Shown here piece after piece: positions 1 to 9,168 of a stretch of DNA of 64,000 bases. Source of the stretch: an uncultured Clostridia bacterium. Its GTDB lineage: Bacteria; Bacillota; Clostridia; Oscillospirales; Oscillospiraceae. The notes under the pieces are model-generated. The model saw only the letters and a list, made by a program, of their open reading frames with translations, was not told the DNA's origin and ran no database searches. The stretch spans positions 381,605 through 445,604 of the forward strand of contig CANSAE010000001.1 of the NCBI GenBank assembly GCA_947644595.1, written 5' to 3'. Every line of letters starts with the position of its first letter. Position 1 is the first letter of the stretch. The position numbers and the translations under genes are program-made.

Positions 1-670
1 GCAGGATGCGAGACAAGGTCACGTTATCCCAGGCCTCACGCTTCGGTCCATGAATACCCTGCTGGGTGAGAGACCTCGCCAATGCCCGCAGTGATATGTC
101 CGACCGGGCATACTCTTCAAAAATCCGTACCACAACATCCGCTTTCTCATTGGGGATCAGTGCCGAAACCCGCCGCCCGTTTTCATCGATTTTTGTCAAA
201 TCAAATCCATACGGTGCCGGACCGCCGGGCCAGGCCCCCAGCACAAAGCGGTGACGGTAATTATCACGTACCCGTTCCGCAATGGTTTCCCGCTCCAGCT
301 GGGCAAATACCAAAACAATATTCAGCATGGCACGCCCCATGGGCGAGGATGTATCAAAATTCTCCGTGACAGATACAAACTCTACACCGTTTTGCTCCAG
401 TGTTTCCCAAATCCGTGAGAAATCCGCAATGGATCGACTGAAGCGGTCCAAGCGATACACACAGATTTTCTGTATCTGCCCTGATTCCACCGCCTGCATC
501 AGTTCCAGGAACGCAGGACGTCTGATATTTTTTCCGGAAAATCCCCGGTCTTCATACACCACTGCCTCTTCCCCGACAAATTTGCGGCACAGGTCGATCT
601 GTCCTTCCACGGAAAGGCTGTCTTTTTTATCCACCGACTGCCGGGCATAAATCGCTTCCACCGGCATCAT
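1..670 (-). CDS. Large serine recombinase, N-terminal part (runs off window)
   Basis: This is a site-specific recombinase of the resolvase/large serine family, which cuts and rejoins DNA through a serine-DNA link to move a mobile element. 223 codons are visible and the C-terminus lies beyond the left edge. The N-terminal catalytic domain is intact: YARQS holds the predicted nucleophile Ser12, RLDRFSR lies at 73-79, and FAQLERETIAER begins the long helix leading into the recombinase domain (PAPYGFDL region, GIHGPKREAW near the edge). The start ATG overlaps the stop of the 34-codon gene upstream by one base (TGATG), so translation is probably coupled. It marks the edge of an integrated or decayed mobile element. 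Which element it is, and where its attachment sites are, cannot be seen. Confidence 0.88.
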   Translation of the reverse strand, partial: MMPVEAIYARQSVDKKDSLSVEGQIDLCRKFVGEEAVVYEDRGFSGKNIRRPAFLELMQAVESGQIQKICVYRLDRFSRSIADFSRIWETLEQNGVEFVSVTENFDTSSPMGRAMLNIVLVFAQLERETIAERVRDNYRHRFVLGAWPGGPAPYGFDLTKIDENGRRVSALIPNEKADVVVRIFEEYARSDISLRALARSLTQQGIHGPKREAWDNVTLSRIL

Positions 671-774
671 CACTCCCGGGCTGCCAGCAGCAGAATGCAT
701 CGCCGGAAGAGTGCTGCGATCTTCGCACTGCGCTCGGGTCCGTCCGGCGTACGGAACGTATGTTTCACGGTCAT
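670..774 (-). CDS. 34-aa leader protein upstream of the recombinase
   Basis: Short gene with a strong AAGGAGG site 6 bases before its ATG; the stop overlaps the recombinase start as TGATG. The peptide is basic and ends in a hydrophobic stretch (FRRCILLLAARE). A TTGGCA/TATACT-like pair lies 25-45 bases upstream on the same strand. I do not recognise the product. Its place and coupling suggest a leader that sets recombinase translation, or a small accessory protein of the element. Confidence 0.55.
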   Translation of the reverse strand: MTVKHTFRTPDGPERSAKIAALFRRCILLLAARE

Positions 775-858
775 GGCTGTCCTCCTTGCTAAAGTATATG
801 CCAAGCCGGCAGAATGATATGTCCTTCTGATTCTCCTGGGATACAGAAAAATTTTCCC

Positions 859-887
859 TTGACAAACAGGCATAATCAGCCTATGAT
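859..887 (+). promoter_or_regulatory. Promoter of the riboflavin operon
   Basis: TTGACA (859-864), 17-base spacer, TATGAT (882-887). It lies just upstream of the FMN aptamer, as expected for a riboswitch-controlled transcript. The gap from 775 to 1158 has no protein gene: it holds this promoter, the FMN riboswitch and two terminators. Confidence 0.75.
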
Positions 888-906
888 ATGGTTGAAAATA
901 AAATAT

Positions 907-1013
907 ATCTTCAGGGCAGGGTGTGATTCCCTACCGGTGGTATAGCCCACGAGCCGCAAGGTATGATTCGGTGAAACTCCGAAGCCGACAGTATAGTCTG
1001 GATGAAAGAAGAT
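907..1013 (+). promoter_or_regulatory. FMN riboswitch (RFN element) of the rib operon
   Basis: Matches the RFN consensus: it opens with ATCTTC then GGGCAGGG and closes with GAAGAT pairing back to the start (P1). The internal ACCGGTGGT, AGCCCACGAGC and AGTCTGGATGAAAGAAGAT boxes are present in order. It senses FMN and controls ribDEBAH. The downstream expression platform holds two terminator hairpins, which points to transcriptional control. Confidence 0.95.
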
Positions 1014-1053
1014 CGACATGATATGAAACCGTGTTGCATTGTAAAATGAGCAT

Positions 1054-1084
1054 GCTCTGGAATTTTTTCCAGAGCTTTCTTTTT
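1054..1084 (+). terminator. Riboswitch-proximal terminator
   Basis: Nine-base-pair stem GCTCTGGAA/TTCCAGAGC followed by TTTCTTTTT. It lies 40 bases after the FMN aptamer and fits the off-state terminator of the expression platform. Confidence 0.8.
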
Positions 1085-1108
1085 ATGATCCGCAGGTTTA
1101 CAGCAATC

Positions 1109-1146
1109 AGCCGCCCTGAACAAATGTTCAGGGCGGCTTTATTTTT
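1109..1146 (+). terminator. Second terminator hairpin directly before ribD
   Basis: A strong 13-bp GC-rich stem (AGCCGCCCTGAAC with GTTCAGGGCGGCT, loop AAAT) followed by TTATTTTT. It ends at the GGGGGTG ribosome binding site of ribD. It is a second intrinsic terminator in the same leader, or it could limit access to the ribosome site. Confidence 0.75.
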
Positions 1147-1158
1147 GGGGGTGAAATC

Positions 1159-2265
1159 TTGCAAGATCAGGCATATATGAAACTAGCTTTGGAGCTGGCA
1201 AAAAAAGGGACCGGCCGAACCGCACCCAACCCCCTGGTGGGGGCCGTTATCGTAAAAGACGGACGTGTCATCGGCCAAGGCTGGCATGAACGATACGGAG
1301 AAGCCCACGCAGAACGAAACGCGCTCACTTCCTGCCAGGAGTCTCCGGAAGGCGCTGTGATGTATGTTACTTTGGAGCCATGCTGCCACCACGGGCGGCA
1401 GCCGCCCTGCACAGATGCGATCTTAACTTCCGGTATTCGCCGGGTAGTCATCGGCTCCGATGACCCAAACCCGTTAGTCGCCGGCAAGGGAATTCAGCTG
1501 TTGCGGGCGCAGGGCATAACTGTCACAACTGGTATTTTGCGGGAAGATTGCGACCGGATCAATGCAGTATTTTTCCATTATATTCAAACCGGCCTTCCCT
1601 ACGTGGTAATGAAATATGCCATGACACTGGACGGAAAAATCGCCGCCTATACAGGCGCATCCAAATGGATTACCGGAGAAGCTGCCCGGGAACATGTGCA
1701 TCAGCAGCGTCACCGGTACACCGCCATCATGGCAGGCGTCGGCACCGTATTGGCGGACGACCCCCTGCTCACTTGTCGGATCCCGGACGGAAAAAATCCC
1801 ATTCGCATCATCTGTGATTCCAAACTTTCTACGCCCCTGACCGCTCAAATCATCCAAACTGCCAGGCAAGTTCCTACCATTCTTGCCACCTGCTGTACGG
1901 AGCGGAAGCGGCAACTCGCTTATGAAACAGCCGGATGCCGAGTCCTGACGGCAGAAAGCAAAAACGGTCGTATTGACCTCCGAAAGCTGGTGCAGCAGCT
2001 GGGGCGGGAAGGCATCGACAGTATTTTGTTGGAGGGCGGCGGTACGCTGCACTGGGCGGCACTGGAAAGCGGCATCGTGCAAAAGGTGCAGGCATATATC
2101 GCGCCGAAGCTGCTGGGCGGTCAAAGCGCAAAGACTCCCATTGAAGGGCAGGGCTTTCCAACACCGGCACAAGGTATCCATTTAGTGAACAGCCGCATTA
2201 CGCAATTGGGAGAAGATTTTTTAGTCGAAAGCGAGGTGGACGCGGATGTTTACAGGCATCGTTGA
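1159..2265 (+). CDS. ribD: Riboflavin biosynthesis deaminase/reductase RibD
   Basis: Bifunctional enzyme for two steps from the GTP cyclohydrolase II product: deamination of the pyrimidine ring, then NADPH reduction of the ribosyl side chain. 368 residues. The N-terminal zinc deaminase has HAE at 50-52, PCC at 74-76 and Cys84; the C-terminal half is the RibD reductase domain, with the LLEGGGTLH motif near residue 290. A TTG start was chosen because GGGGGTG sits 5 bases upstream; the next in-frame ATG is at 1177. The 3' end overlaps ribE by 20 bases. First gene of the FMN-controlled operon. Confidence 0.95.
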   Translation: MQDQAYMKLALELAKKGTGRTAPNPLVGAVIVKDGRVIGQGWHERYGEAHAERNALTSCQESPEGAVMYVTLEPCCHHGRQPPCTDAILTSGIRRVVIGSDDPNPLVAGKGIQLLRAQGITVTTGILREDCDRINAVFFHYIQTGLPYVVMKYAMTLDGKIAAYTGASKWITGEAAREHVHQQRHRYTAIMAGVGTVLADDPLLTCRIPDGKNPIRIICDSKLSTPLTAQIIQTARQVPTILATCCTERKRQLAYETAGCRVLTAESKNGRIDLRKLVQQLGREGIDSILLEGGGTLHWAALESGIVQKVQAYIAPKLLGGQSAKTPIEGQGFPTPAQGIHLVNSRITQLGEDFLVESEVDADVYRHR

Positions 2266-2893
2266 AGAATGCGGCACAATAGAACAAATCAGACGGGGAC
2301 AGCTTTCCGCCATATTGACGATTCGGGCATCGGTCGTTCTGGATGGAACAAAAGTCGGCGACAGCATCGCCGTTAATGGCATTTGTCTCACTGTGACCCA
2401 AATGGATCCCCACAGCTTCTCTGCCGATGTGATGCATGAGACCCTGAACCGTTCCGCTCTGGCAAGCCTGTCCGTCGGAAATTATGTAAACCTTGAGCGG
2501 GCAATGCCGGCAAACGGACGCTTTGGCGGGCACATTGTTTCCGGGCACGTAGACGGTGTGGGCCGCATCACGCAAGTGCGCCGGGATGATACCGCTGTTT
2601 GGTATACCGTTCAGGCTCCCGCGCATGTGATGCGGTACATCGTGGAAAAAGGCTCTGTTGCCATTGATGGGATCAGTCTTACCGTGGCAAAGGTATCGGA
2701 GGACCGCTTCTCCATTTCCGCGATCCCCCACACGGTGGCCCAGACGGTTTTACAGAACCGACGGATCGGCGATCCGGTCAATCTGGAAACAGACGTGATC
2801 GGAAAATATGTGGAAAAGCTGCTGCATCCGGCACCTGTATCCCCCGGAAACGGCGGAATCACAATGGAATTTTTATCTCAGCACGGTTTTTAA
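2246..2893 (+). CDS. ribE: Riboflavin synthase alpha chain
   Basis: Turns two molecules of 6,7-dimethyl-8-ribityllumazine into riboflavin and the pyrimidine precursor. 215 residues, the usual length. It starts with [10 protein letters not shown], the family signature, and shows the internal duplication into two beta barrels ([13 protein letters not shown] near residue 35 and [13 protein letters not shown] near 135). The ATG lies inside the ribD 3' end, so the two are translationally coupled. It works on the product of RibH, encoded two genes on. Confidence 0.95.
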   Translation: MFTGIVEECGTIEQIRRGQLSAILTIRASVVLDGTKVGDSIAVNGICLTVTQMDPHSFSADVMHETLNRSALASLSVGNYVNLERAMPANGRFGGHIVSGHVDGVGRITQVRRDDTAVWYTVQAPAHVMRYIVEKGSVAIDGISLTVAKVSEDRFSISAIPHTVAQTVLQNRRIGDPVNLETDVIGKYVEKLLHPAPVSPGNGGITMEFLSQHGF

Positions 2894-2904
2894 GGAGGAT
2901 GACC

Positions 2905-4104
2905 ATGTTTCGATTCAACACAGTAGAAGAAGCGCTCGATGAGCTGCAGCAGGGCAAAATCATTTTGGTGACCGACGACCCGGACCGGGAAAATGAAGGA
3001 GACTTCATCTGCGCTGCGGAATTCGCCACCACGGAAAATATCAATTTTATGGCCACCTACGGGAAAGGGCTGATCTGCATGCCTATGTCCGAGGCTTTTG
3101 TGAAAAAGCTGAAAATTCCCCAGATGGTCCAGCAGAACACGGACAATCACGAGACTGCCTTCACAGTTTCCATTGACCATATCTCCACCTCCACCGGCAT
3201 TTCCGCCGCAGAGCGCTCCGTCACGGCCCTGGCCTGCATATCCGATGACGCCAAGCCCGAGGATTTTCGCCGTCCCGGACATATGTTTCCTCTGCTGGCA
3301 AAGCAGAATGGTGTTTTAGAGCGAAACGGGCATACGGAAGCAACTGTGGACCTGTGCCGTTTGGCAGGGCTGAAAGAATGCGGATTATGCTGCGAGATTA
3401 TGCGGGAGGACGGCACCATGATGCGGACCCCGGAGCTGATGGAGCTTGCAAAGCAGTGGAACATGAAATTCATCACCATTGCGGACCTGCAAAACTACCG
3501 CAAATGCCATGAACCGCTGGTAGATCAGGTGGCAGCGGTAAACATGCCCACCAAATACGGCGAGTTCCGGGCCTATGGCTTTGTCAGCCGGCTCAATGGT
3601 GAGCACCACATCGCTCTGGTGAAGGGCGATATCGGCAACGGAGAGAATGTCTTGTGCCGGGTCCATTCCGAGTGCCTGACCGGGGACACCTTTGGCTCCC
3701 TGCGCTGCGATTGCGGACAACAATTTGCCGCCGCAATGTCCCAAATCGAGCGGGAAGGCCGTGGGATTTTGCTCTATATGCGTCAGGAGGGCCGCGGCAT
3801 CGGACTGATCAACAAGCTGCGGGCTTATGAACTTCAAGAACAGGGACTGGACACGTTGGAAGCCAATCTGGCGCTGGGCTTCCCCGGCGACCAGCGGGAA
3901 TATTACATCGGTGCGCAGATCCTGCGATCGCTGGGCATAAGAAGTATGCGCCTTTTGACCAACAATCCGGATAAAGTCTATCAGCTCTCCGAATTCGGTC
4001 TGGAAATCACAGAGCGGGTGCCCCTGCAAATGGCTGCCACGGTACATGACTTGTTTTACCTGAAAACAAAGCAGACCCGCATGGGCCACATTTTGAGTTA
4101 TTAA
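2905..4104 (+). CDS. ribBA: Bifunctional DHBP synthase / GTP cyclohydrolase II RibBA
   Basis: Makes both riboflavin precursors: 3,4-dihydroxy-2-butanone 4-phosphate from ribulose 5-phosphate (N-terminal RibB) and the diaminopyrimidine from GTP (C-terminal RibA). 399 residues. RibB shows [20 protein letters not shown] and RPGHMFPL; RibA shows the zinc site [18 protein letters not shown] and the substrate loop MRQEGRGIG. The second ATG was chosen: AAGGAGG ends right at the first ATG (2899) but lies 6 bases before the one at 2905. Third gene of the operon. Confidence 0.95.
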   Translation: MFRFNTVEEALDELQQGKIILVTDDPDRENEGDFICAAEFATTENINFMATYGKGLICMPMSEAFVKKLKIPQMVQQNTDNHETAFTVSIDHISTSTGISAAERSVTALACISDDAKPEDFRRPGHMFPLLAKQNGVLERNGHTEATVDLCRLAGLKECGLCCEIMREDGTMMRTPELMELAKQWNMKFITIADLQNYRKCHEPLVDQVAAVNMPTKYGEFRAYGFVSRLNGEHHIALVKGDIGNGENVLCRVHSECLTGDTFGSLRCDCGQQFAAAMSQIEREGRGILLYMRQEGRGIGLINKLRAYELQEQGLDTLEANLALGFPGDQREYYIGAQILRSLGIRSMRLLTNNPDKVYQLSEFGLEITERVPLQMAATVHDLFYLKTKQTRMGHILSY

Positions 4105-4123
4105 ACAGAAAGGAAGCAGTCAC

Positions 4124-4594
4124 ATGAAAACATTGGAAGGAAAACTTGTATCAAAGGAAATGAAAGTAGGCATTGTAGCCTCCCGGTTCAACGAATTCAT
4201 CACCGCAAAGCTCCTGGGCGGCGCCATGGATGGCCTGCTTCGGCACGATGTAAGGGATGAGGATGTTCACGTCGCTTGGGTCCCCGGCGCATTTGAGATC
4301 CCGCTCATCGCTTCCAAAATGGCCAAAAGCGGAAAATATGATGCCGTGATCTGCTTAGGCGCAGTAATCCGGGGGTCTACCAGTCATTATGACTATGTGT
4401 GCAGCGAAGTCTCCAAAGGGATCGCCGCCGTCTCCCTGGAAACCGGCGTCCCGGTCCTGTTCGGCGTCCTCACCACGGAAAACATCGAACAGGCCATTGA
4501 ACGGGCAGGTACAAAGGCGGGCAACAAAGGCTATGACTGCGCAGTAAGCGCCATTGAGATGGTCAATCTCATCCGGGAATTGCAATTGGATTGA
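4124..4594 (+). CDS. ribH: 6,7-dimethyl-8-ribityllumazine synthase
   Basis: Condenses the RibD and RibB products to lumazine, the substrate of RibE; the family forms 60-subunit or decameric shells. 156 residues. Recognised by [15 protein letters not shown] near residue 22, the VPGAFEIP loop near 54, the catalytic region [14 protein letters not shown] near 82 and [12 protein letters not shown] near 112. AGAAAGGAAG precedes the ATG. Last intact gene of the operon; its stop codon overlaps the first codon of a deacetylase fragment (TGATG). Confidence 0.96.
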   Translation: MKTLEGKLVSKEMKVGIVASRFNEFITAKLLGGAMDGLLRHDVRDEDVHVAWVPGAFEIPLIASKMAKSGKYDAVICLGAVIRGSTSHYDYVCSEVSKGIAAVSLETGVPVLFGVLTTENIEQAIERAGTKAGNKGYDCAVSAIEMVNLIRELQLD

Positions 4595-4854
4595 TGCCCC
4601 CTCCAACCGCTGCCAACGGGGACAGTCTGGACTGGAAAGATCTATCAGCCCAGGAGATCTATACCCGGGTCACCACCAATGTGTCCAGCGGCAGCATCGT
4701 GCTATTCCACAACGCCGCGCTGCACACCCCGGAGGCTCTGGCAGATATCATTGAATATCTCCAATCTAACGGTTATGAAATCGTACCAGTATCAGAGTTG
4801 CTTTTGACCGGAGATTATACCATTGACCACACCGGGCGGCAAATCGGTGCCTGA
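4594..4854 (+). pseudogene. C-terminal fragment of a polysaccharide deacetylase
   Basis: An 86-codon frame whose residues from DSLDWKDLS onward match the last part of PdaA/PdaB-type NodB-domain deacetylases: PGSIVLFHN-like motif (SSGSIVLFHNAALHTPEAL), then VPVSELL and a DHTGRQ tail. The zinc site and the other N-terminal catalytic motifs are absent, so it cannot be a complete enzyme. Similarity begins within about 20 bases of the ribH stop. Read as a gene stub left by a rearrangement, possibly still translated by coupling to ribH. The family identification comes from memory of the motif, not from a search. Confidence 0.7.
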
Positions 4855-4942
4855 CCGGCAGATAAAATAAATTCAGTTTTGTGCATTCATACATAAAATA
4901 GGAAATAACCCGGCAAAGTTTTTTCATCGGTCGTGAGATTTC

Positions 4943-4979
4943 GGCACCTGTCACAAATTTTGACAGGTGCCTTTGTTAT
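4943..4979 (+). terminator. Terminator of the rib operon
   Basis: Eleven-base-pair stem GGCACCTGTCA/TGACAGGTGCC followed by TTTGTTAT. It closes the transcript from ribD. Between 4855 and 4942 I see only AT-rich sequence. Confidence 0.85.
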
Positions 4980-5013
4980 AAGCGGAGTTTTTCCTTGAAA
5001 TTGTAAAACATGA

Positions 5014-5042
5014 TTGAAAAATATATGGCAATCTTGTATAAT
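5014..5042 (+). promoter_or_regulatory. hppA promoter with leader hairpin
   Basis: TTGAAA (5014-5019), 17 bases, perfect TATAAT (5037-5042). The leader carries an interrupted hairpin, GCCTG and TTGAGA pairing with TCTCAA and CAGGC at about 5056-5084, not followed by a T-run. Confidence 0.8.
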
Positions 5043-5120
5043 GTGTTGGTATGACAAGCCTGTTTTGAGAAATCTCAACAGGCGATTCAAAAAAGAAAAA
5101 ATGTAGGAGTGAGACTCAAA

Positions 5121-7208
5121 ATGGAAAACCTTTTCTGGGTCGGTTTCGTCGGCGCAGTCATTGCCCTTGCATTCGCGTTCATCCAGCGCGGCAAGGTCAT
5201 GGGCTATTCCGAGGGAAACGAGAAAATGATAAAAATCGCGGCCAGCATCCGTGAAGGTGCCAACGCGTATCTGAAGCAACAGTATAACACCGTGTTCAAG
5301 GTGTTCGTGGTCGTATGGATCATATTGATGGTCATTGCTTTCGCTTCCGGCGGAAAGATGCTCTCTAAATTTACCCCCTTTGCCTTTTTGACGGGCGGCA
5401 TCTTCTCCATGCTTGCTGGTTTCATCGGCATGAAGATCGCCACTAACTCCAACGCCCGCACCGCTTGGGCCGCTTCCGAGAGTCTGAATAAGGGCCTGCG
5501 GGTGGCTTTCTCCTCCGGTTCCGTCATGGGCTTCACCGTGGTAGGTCTGGGCATGCTGGATATCACGCTGTGGTACACCCTGCTACGCTATGTGTTCCAT
5601 GTGGATGACCCCGTGGTTCTGGGCAATATCATGGTCATGAACGGCATGGGCGCTTCCTTTATGGCCCTGTTCGCCCGTGTGGGCGGCGGCATCTACACCA
5701 AGGCCGCCGACGTAGGCGCAGACCTGGTGGGTAAGGTCGAGGCCGGCATCCCCGAGGATGATCCCCGCAACCCCGCCACCATCGCCGACAATGTGGGCGA
5801 TAACGTGGGCGACGTGGCCGGCATGGGCGCTGACCTGTATGAGTCCTATGTCGGCTCCATTCTGGCGACCTTCTCTCTAGGTGCCATCGCCGGCTACGGC
5901 TGGAACGGCATGATGCTCCCCATCCTGTTGGCAGTCTGCGGCATCGTGTGCTCCATCATCGGCTCCTTCTTCGTCAAGACTAAGGAAGACGCCGACCAGA
6001 TGTCCTTGCTGAAGTCCCTGCGCACCGGTACTTACCTGGCAGCAGTTCTGTCCGCTGTTGCAGCCGCTCCACTGACTTACTTTGTCATTGGCAACTGGGG
6101 CGTATATATCGCGATTCTCTGTGGTCTGATTGGCGGCTGCGCCATCGGTTATTTCACTGAGTACTATACCTCTGATACATACAAGCCCACCCAGGAGCTG
6201 GCAGCCGCGTCTGAGACCGGCTCCGCTACCGTTATCATCGGCGGCATCTCCCTGGGCCTGAAGTCTACCATGGCTTCTATTTTGATCGTGGCCGTGGCCG
6301 TGCTGGTGAGTTTCTTTGCTGCCGGCGGCTCCTCGTCCTTCAACATGGGCCTGTACGGCATCGGCATCGCCGCTGTCGGCATGCTGTCCACCCTGGGCAT
6401 CACCCTGGCCACCGACGCTTACGGCCCCGTGGCCGATAACGCCGGCGGTATCGCCGAAATGAGCGGCTTGCCCGAAGAAGTCCGTGAGCGCACCGACGCG
6501 CTGGATTCCCTGGGTAATACCACCGCGGCTACCGGCAAGGGTTTCGCCATCGGCTCCGCTTCCCTCACCGCTCTGGCCCTGCTGGTGTCTTATGTTGACA
6601 TCGTGCAGAGCAACACCGCGGAAGTGTTGGATCTGTCGCTGACCAATCCTCTGATGCTGGTGGGCCTGTTCATCGGCGCGATGCTGACCTTCGTGTTCTC
6701 CGCGTTCACCATGAGCGCCGTGCAGAAGGCCGCGGAATCCATCGTTGTGGAAGTCCGCCGCCAGTTCAAGGAGATCCCCGGCATCATGGACTTCAAGGCC
6801 GACCCGGATTACGCTTCCTGTGTGTCTTTGTGCACCAAGGGCGCGCTGCATGAAATGGTCGCCCCTGCCCTGCTGGCGATTATCGTGCCCATCCTGACCG
6901 GTCTGGTCCTCGGCCCCATCGGTGTGGTGGGTCTGCTGGGCGGCGTGTCTGTCACGGGCTTTGCCATGGCGGTGTTCATGTCCAACGCCGGCGGCGCCTG
7001 GGACAATGCCAAGAAGTACATCGAGTCCGGCCATCACGGCGGCAAGGGCTCCGAGCAGCACAAGGCCGCTGTCGTGGGCGACACCGTGGGCGACCCCTTC
7101 AAGGACACCTCCGGCCCGTCCCTGAACATCCTGATTAAGCTGTGCTCCACGGTCTCCATCGTGTTCAGCGGTTTGATCCTGGCGTTCAATTTGATGAATA
7201 TCCTTTAA
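5121..7208 (+). CDS. hppA: K+-dependent membrane-bound pyrophosphatase
   Basis: Pumps H+ and/or Na+ across the cytoplasmic membrane using pyrophosphate hydrolysis, saving energy from biosynthetic PPi. 695 residues with about 16 membrane segments. The core motif [11 protein letters not shown] followed by [20 protein letters not shown] (near residue 200) is the PPi/Mg site, and DNAKKYIE lies near the C-terminus. [10 protein letters not shown] has Ala where K+-independent forms carry Lys, which points to the K+-requiring class. H+ versus Na+ specificity is not called. The ATG at 5121 is used since GGAG lies 12 bases upstream; a GTG at 5109 would have no site. Monocistronic. Confidence 0.96.
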   Translation: MENLFWVGFVGAVIALAFAFIQRGKVMGYSEGNEKMIKIAASIREGANAYLKQQYNTVFKVFVVVWIILMVIAFASGGKMLSKFTPFAFLTGGIFSMLAGFIGMKIATNSNARTAWAASESLNKGLRVAFSSGSVMGFTVVGLGMLDITLWYTLLRYVFHVDDPVVLGNIMVMNGMGASFMALFARVGGGIYTKAADVGADLVGKVEAGIPEDDPRNPATIADNVGDNVGDVAGMGADLYESYVGSILATFSLGAIAGYGWNGMMLPILLAVCGIVCSIIGSFFVKTKEDADQMSLLKSLRTGTYLAAVLSAVAAAPLTYFVIGNWGVYIAILCGLIGGCAIGYFTEYYTSDTYKPTQELAAASETGSATVIIGGISLGLKSTMASILIVAVAVLVSFFAAGGSSSFNMGLYGIGIAAVGMLSTLGITLATDAYGPVADNAGGIAEMSGLPEEVRERTDALDSLGNTTAATGKGFAIGSASLTALALLVSYVDIVQSNTAEVLDLSLTNPLMLVGLFIGAMLTFVFSAFTMSAVQKAAESIVVEVRRQFKEIPGIMDFKADPDYASCVSLCTKGALHEMVAPALLAIIVPILTGLVLGPIGVVGLLGGVSVTGFAMAVFMSNAGGAWDNAKKYIESGHHGGKGSEQHKAAVVGDTVGDPFKDTSGPSLNILIKLCSTVSIVFSGLILAFNLMNIL

Positions 7209-7210
7209 TA

Positions 7211-7249
7211 AAAATAAGGCTCCCCAGCTTGGCTGGGGAGCCTTATTTT
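7211..7249. terminator. hppA terminator, bidirectional
   Basis: Near-perfect 18-bp stem AAAATAAGGCTCCCCAGC/GCTGGGGAGCCTTATTTT with a 3-base loop; T-tracts on both strands. Confidence 0.9.
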
Positions 7250-7262
7250 CATGGGTTGCACT

Positions 7263-7380
7263 GTGCTGTGCACCGGGGAACCCGTCGCTCGCTTCGTGAG
7301 AAGGATTTTTTACCCGGCGGAGCCGGGCAAAAATGAATTGACATTTGTTCGCGTCCAAGGACGCGAATTCTGCGAAGCTC
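7263..7380 (-). repeat. Dispersed intergenic hairpin repeat, copy A
   Basis: Read on the minus strand it starts GCTTCGCAGAATTC directly at the stop of the neighbouring lipoprotein gene. It continues with the palindrome CGCGTCC/GGACGCG, the box GAACAAATGTCAATTCATTT, the hairpin CCCGGC/GCCGGG and AAAAAAT. Further small hairpins follow: CTCGC/GTGAG, CGGG/CCCG and TGCAC/GTGCA. Copies B (38261-38413) and C (52483-52606) share the same order of boxes and stems. Confidence 0.75.
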
Positions 7381-8248
7381 AATCAGCGGTCCGTTTGAAT
7401 TCCGCGCCGTCTTGCAGGGGTTCCAGGAAACCGAGTTCATCGGAATCTTCCCGGATGTACGCGATGGTCTCATTGTCGAGGATGCGGAAAAGATACGTTC
7501 GGCTTCCATCATTGGAGACGCAGCGGATGGTATCTTCATTCTCGATGGTGAAAAAGCCCAGCGTGCCCATGGAATCCATCATGTCGTGGTTCAGGGTGAA
7601 GATTTTGCGCTGCAAATCAAAGTGGATCCTGTCCGACGGGCTGTCCGGGTCGTTGGAATAGGTCTCGCCTTGCAGCACCTTATCGTACACGAGGGTATAA
7701 TAAACGATCGCGCCCTCCACCCGCGGGGTGCGGGAATCGGAGCTTGCAATGGAGCGCATGAAGTCGGAGTAGGTGACCGTTTCGTCGTTGAGCAGCATGT
7801 AAATGACCATGCGGTATTCCGGGGTGTTGGTGTAGGGGTATTCGTCGAAGCGTTTCAGGTATTGATACGTCTCGGTGTATTCTTCGCCCTCGTCGTAATA
7901 GCGGAGGGTGTAGGCTTCGCCGTCATAGGACAGGTCTTCGGTAAAGGGCTTCGGGTAATCGTCCTTGGCGGATTCGTAATATTCCGGGGAACAGCGCGTT
8001 TCATCTAACGTGTAGTAGTTCACAAAGCGGACGGAGGCTTTTTTGCCGTCTTGGGCAGACTTCACAAATGCGTCCCATACGTCCTGCCCGGCAGCGATGA
8101 CGCTGTCCTCAAACACCACGCATCTCTCGGCTTTCGCCTGTTCCAGGGTGTAGTCCCCGTCCGCAGTCTCCAGCGGCGTTTGTGGGGTGGGTTTCGCTCC
8201 GCAGGCCGTCAGGGCAAGAAGCAATACAATGCAAAGTATTCGTTTCAT
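7379..8248 (-). CDS. Putative lipoprotein of unknown function
   Basis: 289 residues. A lipoprotein signal peptide (MKRILCIVLLLALTACG) puts the acylated Cys at residue 16, so the mature protein is probably anchored outside the membrane. The rest is acidic and rich in Tyr, Asp and Glu, with no recognised domain or catalytic motif. AAAGGAGG lies upstream of the ATG. It stands alone between hppA and the esterase gene, both apparently on other transcripts. Function unknown. Confidence 0.85.
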   Translation of the reverse strand: MKRILCIVLLLALTACGAKPTPQTPLETADGDYTLEQAKAERCVVFEDSVIAAGQDVWDAFVKSAQDGKKASVRFVNYYTLDETRCSPEYYESAKDDYPKPFTEDLSYDGEAYTLRYYDEGEEYTETYQYLKRFDEYPYTNTPEYRMVIYMLLNDETVTYSDFMRSIASSDSRTPRVEGAIVYYTLVYDKVLQGETYSNDPDSPSDRIHFDLQRKIFTLNHDMMDSMGTLGFFTIENEDTIRCVSNDGSRTYLFRILDNETIAYIREDSDELGFLEPLQDGAEFKRTAD

Positions 8249-8299
8249 GGCGCGTCCTCCTTTTGTAAAGTTAGACGGCAGGGATGGGAAAAAGTTCCC

Positions 8300-9043
8300 T
8301 CAATCCCCCAGCACATAGGGCAGGAAGTAGCGGATCTGCTTTTTCCACCAGGGCCAGTCGTGGTTCACGTCCAGGCCCCAGTAGTCCACCCAGACGCGGA
8401 TGCCCTTTTCCTTCAAAATGCCGTCCAGGCGCCGGGTGCCGGCGAGAAGCTGCTCTTCATAGGCCCCCTGCCCTACGCAGATGACCGCCCGGCGGTCATT
8501 GAACATTTGGATATAGGGGTGATCATGGGGCATTCCGGCAAGACTCAGGCAGGGGTCGTTGGCATACACCACCTCGTCCACATAGCCGCCGTACATGTCG
8601 TCGGTGTCGTAGGTGCCGGACAGGGCAATGAGGCTGTCAAACATGTCCGGGCGGCGGAAAAAGAAGTTCGCGGCATGGTAGGCGCCCATGGAAAATCCTG
8701 TAGACAGGATGTTTTGCCCGGTGCCATTGAGTTCATGGATGCGGGGCACCAGTTCCTCCACAACATAACTGTACCACGCTTCGTGCCGCCGGACCCGGTC
8801 ATAGGGATTGCCGCCCACATCGGAGACGGTCTCCTTGTCGATGGTGTCCACCGTGAACAGCTGAAGCCGGCCGGATTCTATGTAGTCCCCCAGAGTCTCC
8901 AGCATGCCGAAGCCCTCCCAGTCGTAAAAGCGGCCGTCCTGGCAGGGCACGACGAAGGTGGGCTTACCCGTGTGCCCGTAGACCTTGAATTCCATGTCCC
9001 GGCCCAGGCTACGGCTGTATTCCTTATGGTATTCAGTGTGCAT
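8300..9043 (-). CDS. Alpha/beta-hydrolase, esterase-D-like family
   Basis: 247 residues with an esterase fold like that of the putative-esterase (Esterase D / Fes) family. The nucleophile elbow GFSMG lies near residue 117, a GTYDTDDMYGG stretch follows, and a C-terminal NHDWPWW supplies the likely catalytic His. No signal peptide, so cytoplasmic. The start at 9043 was chosen over upstream in-frame ATGs because AGGAGG lies 6 bases before it. It is divergent from the ATP-grasp gene, with 125 bases between the two starts. Natural substrate unknown. Confidence 0.85.
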   Translation of the reverse strand: MHTEYHKEYSRSLGRDMEFKVYGHTGKPTFVVPCQDGRFYDWEGFGMLETLGDYIESGRLQLFTVDTIDKETVSDVGGNPYDRVRRHEAWYSYVVEELVPRIHELNGTGQNILSTGFSMGAYHAANFFFRRPDMFDSLIALSGTYDTDDMYGGYVDEVVYANDPCLSLAGMPHDHPYIQMFNDRRAVICVGQGAYEEQLLAGTRRLDGILKEKGIRVWVDYWGLDVNHDWPWWKKQIRYFLPYVLGD

Positions 9044-9168
9044 AGCGCACCTCCTAAGCATTTGGGCCATCTTATCATATGTGCGGAAAAAAAGCAAACG
9101 GGCTTGTATTTTCAAAGGCAGTCGTTTATAATCACTTCCATCAAGCAAGAGGAAAAAGGAAATGTATT

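Noticed and set aside
5877..7382. A 501-codon open frame opposite hppA, rich in His, Gln and Gly
   Set aside because: It is the mirror of a GC-rich, strongly conserved gene; no ribosome site, low-complexity composition, and it runs through the hppA terminator.
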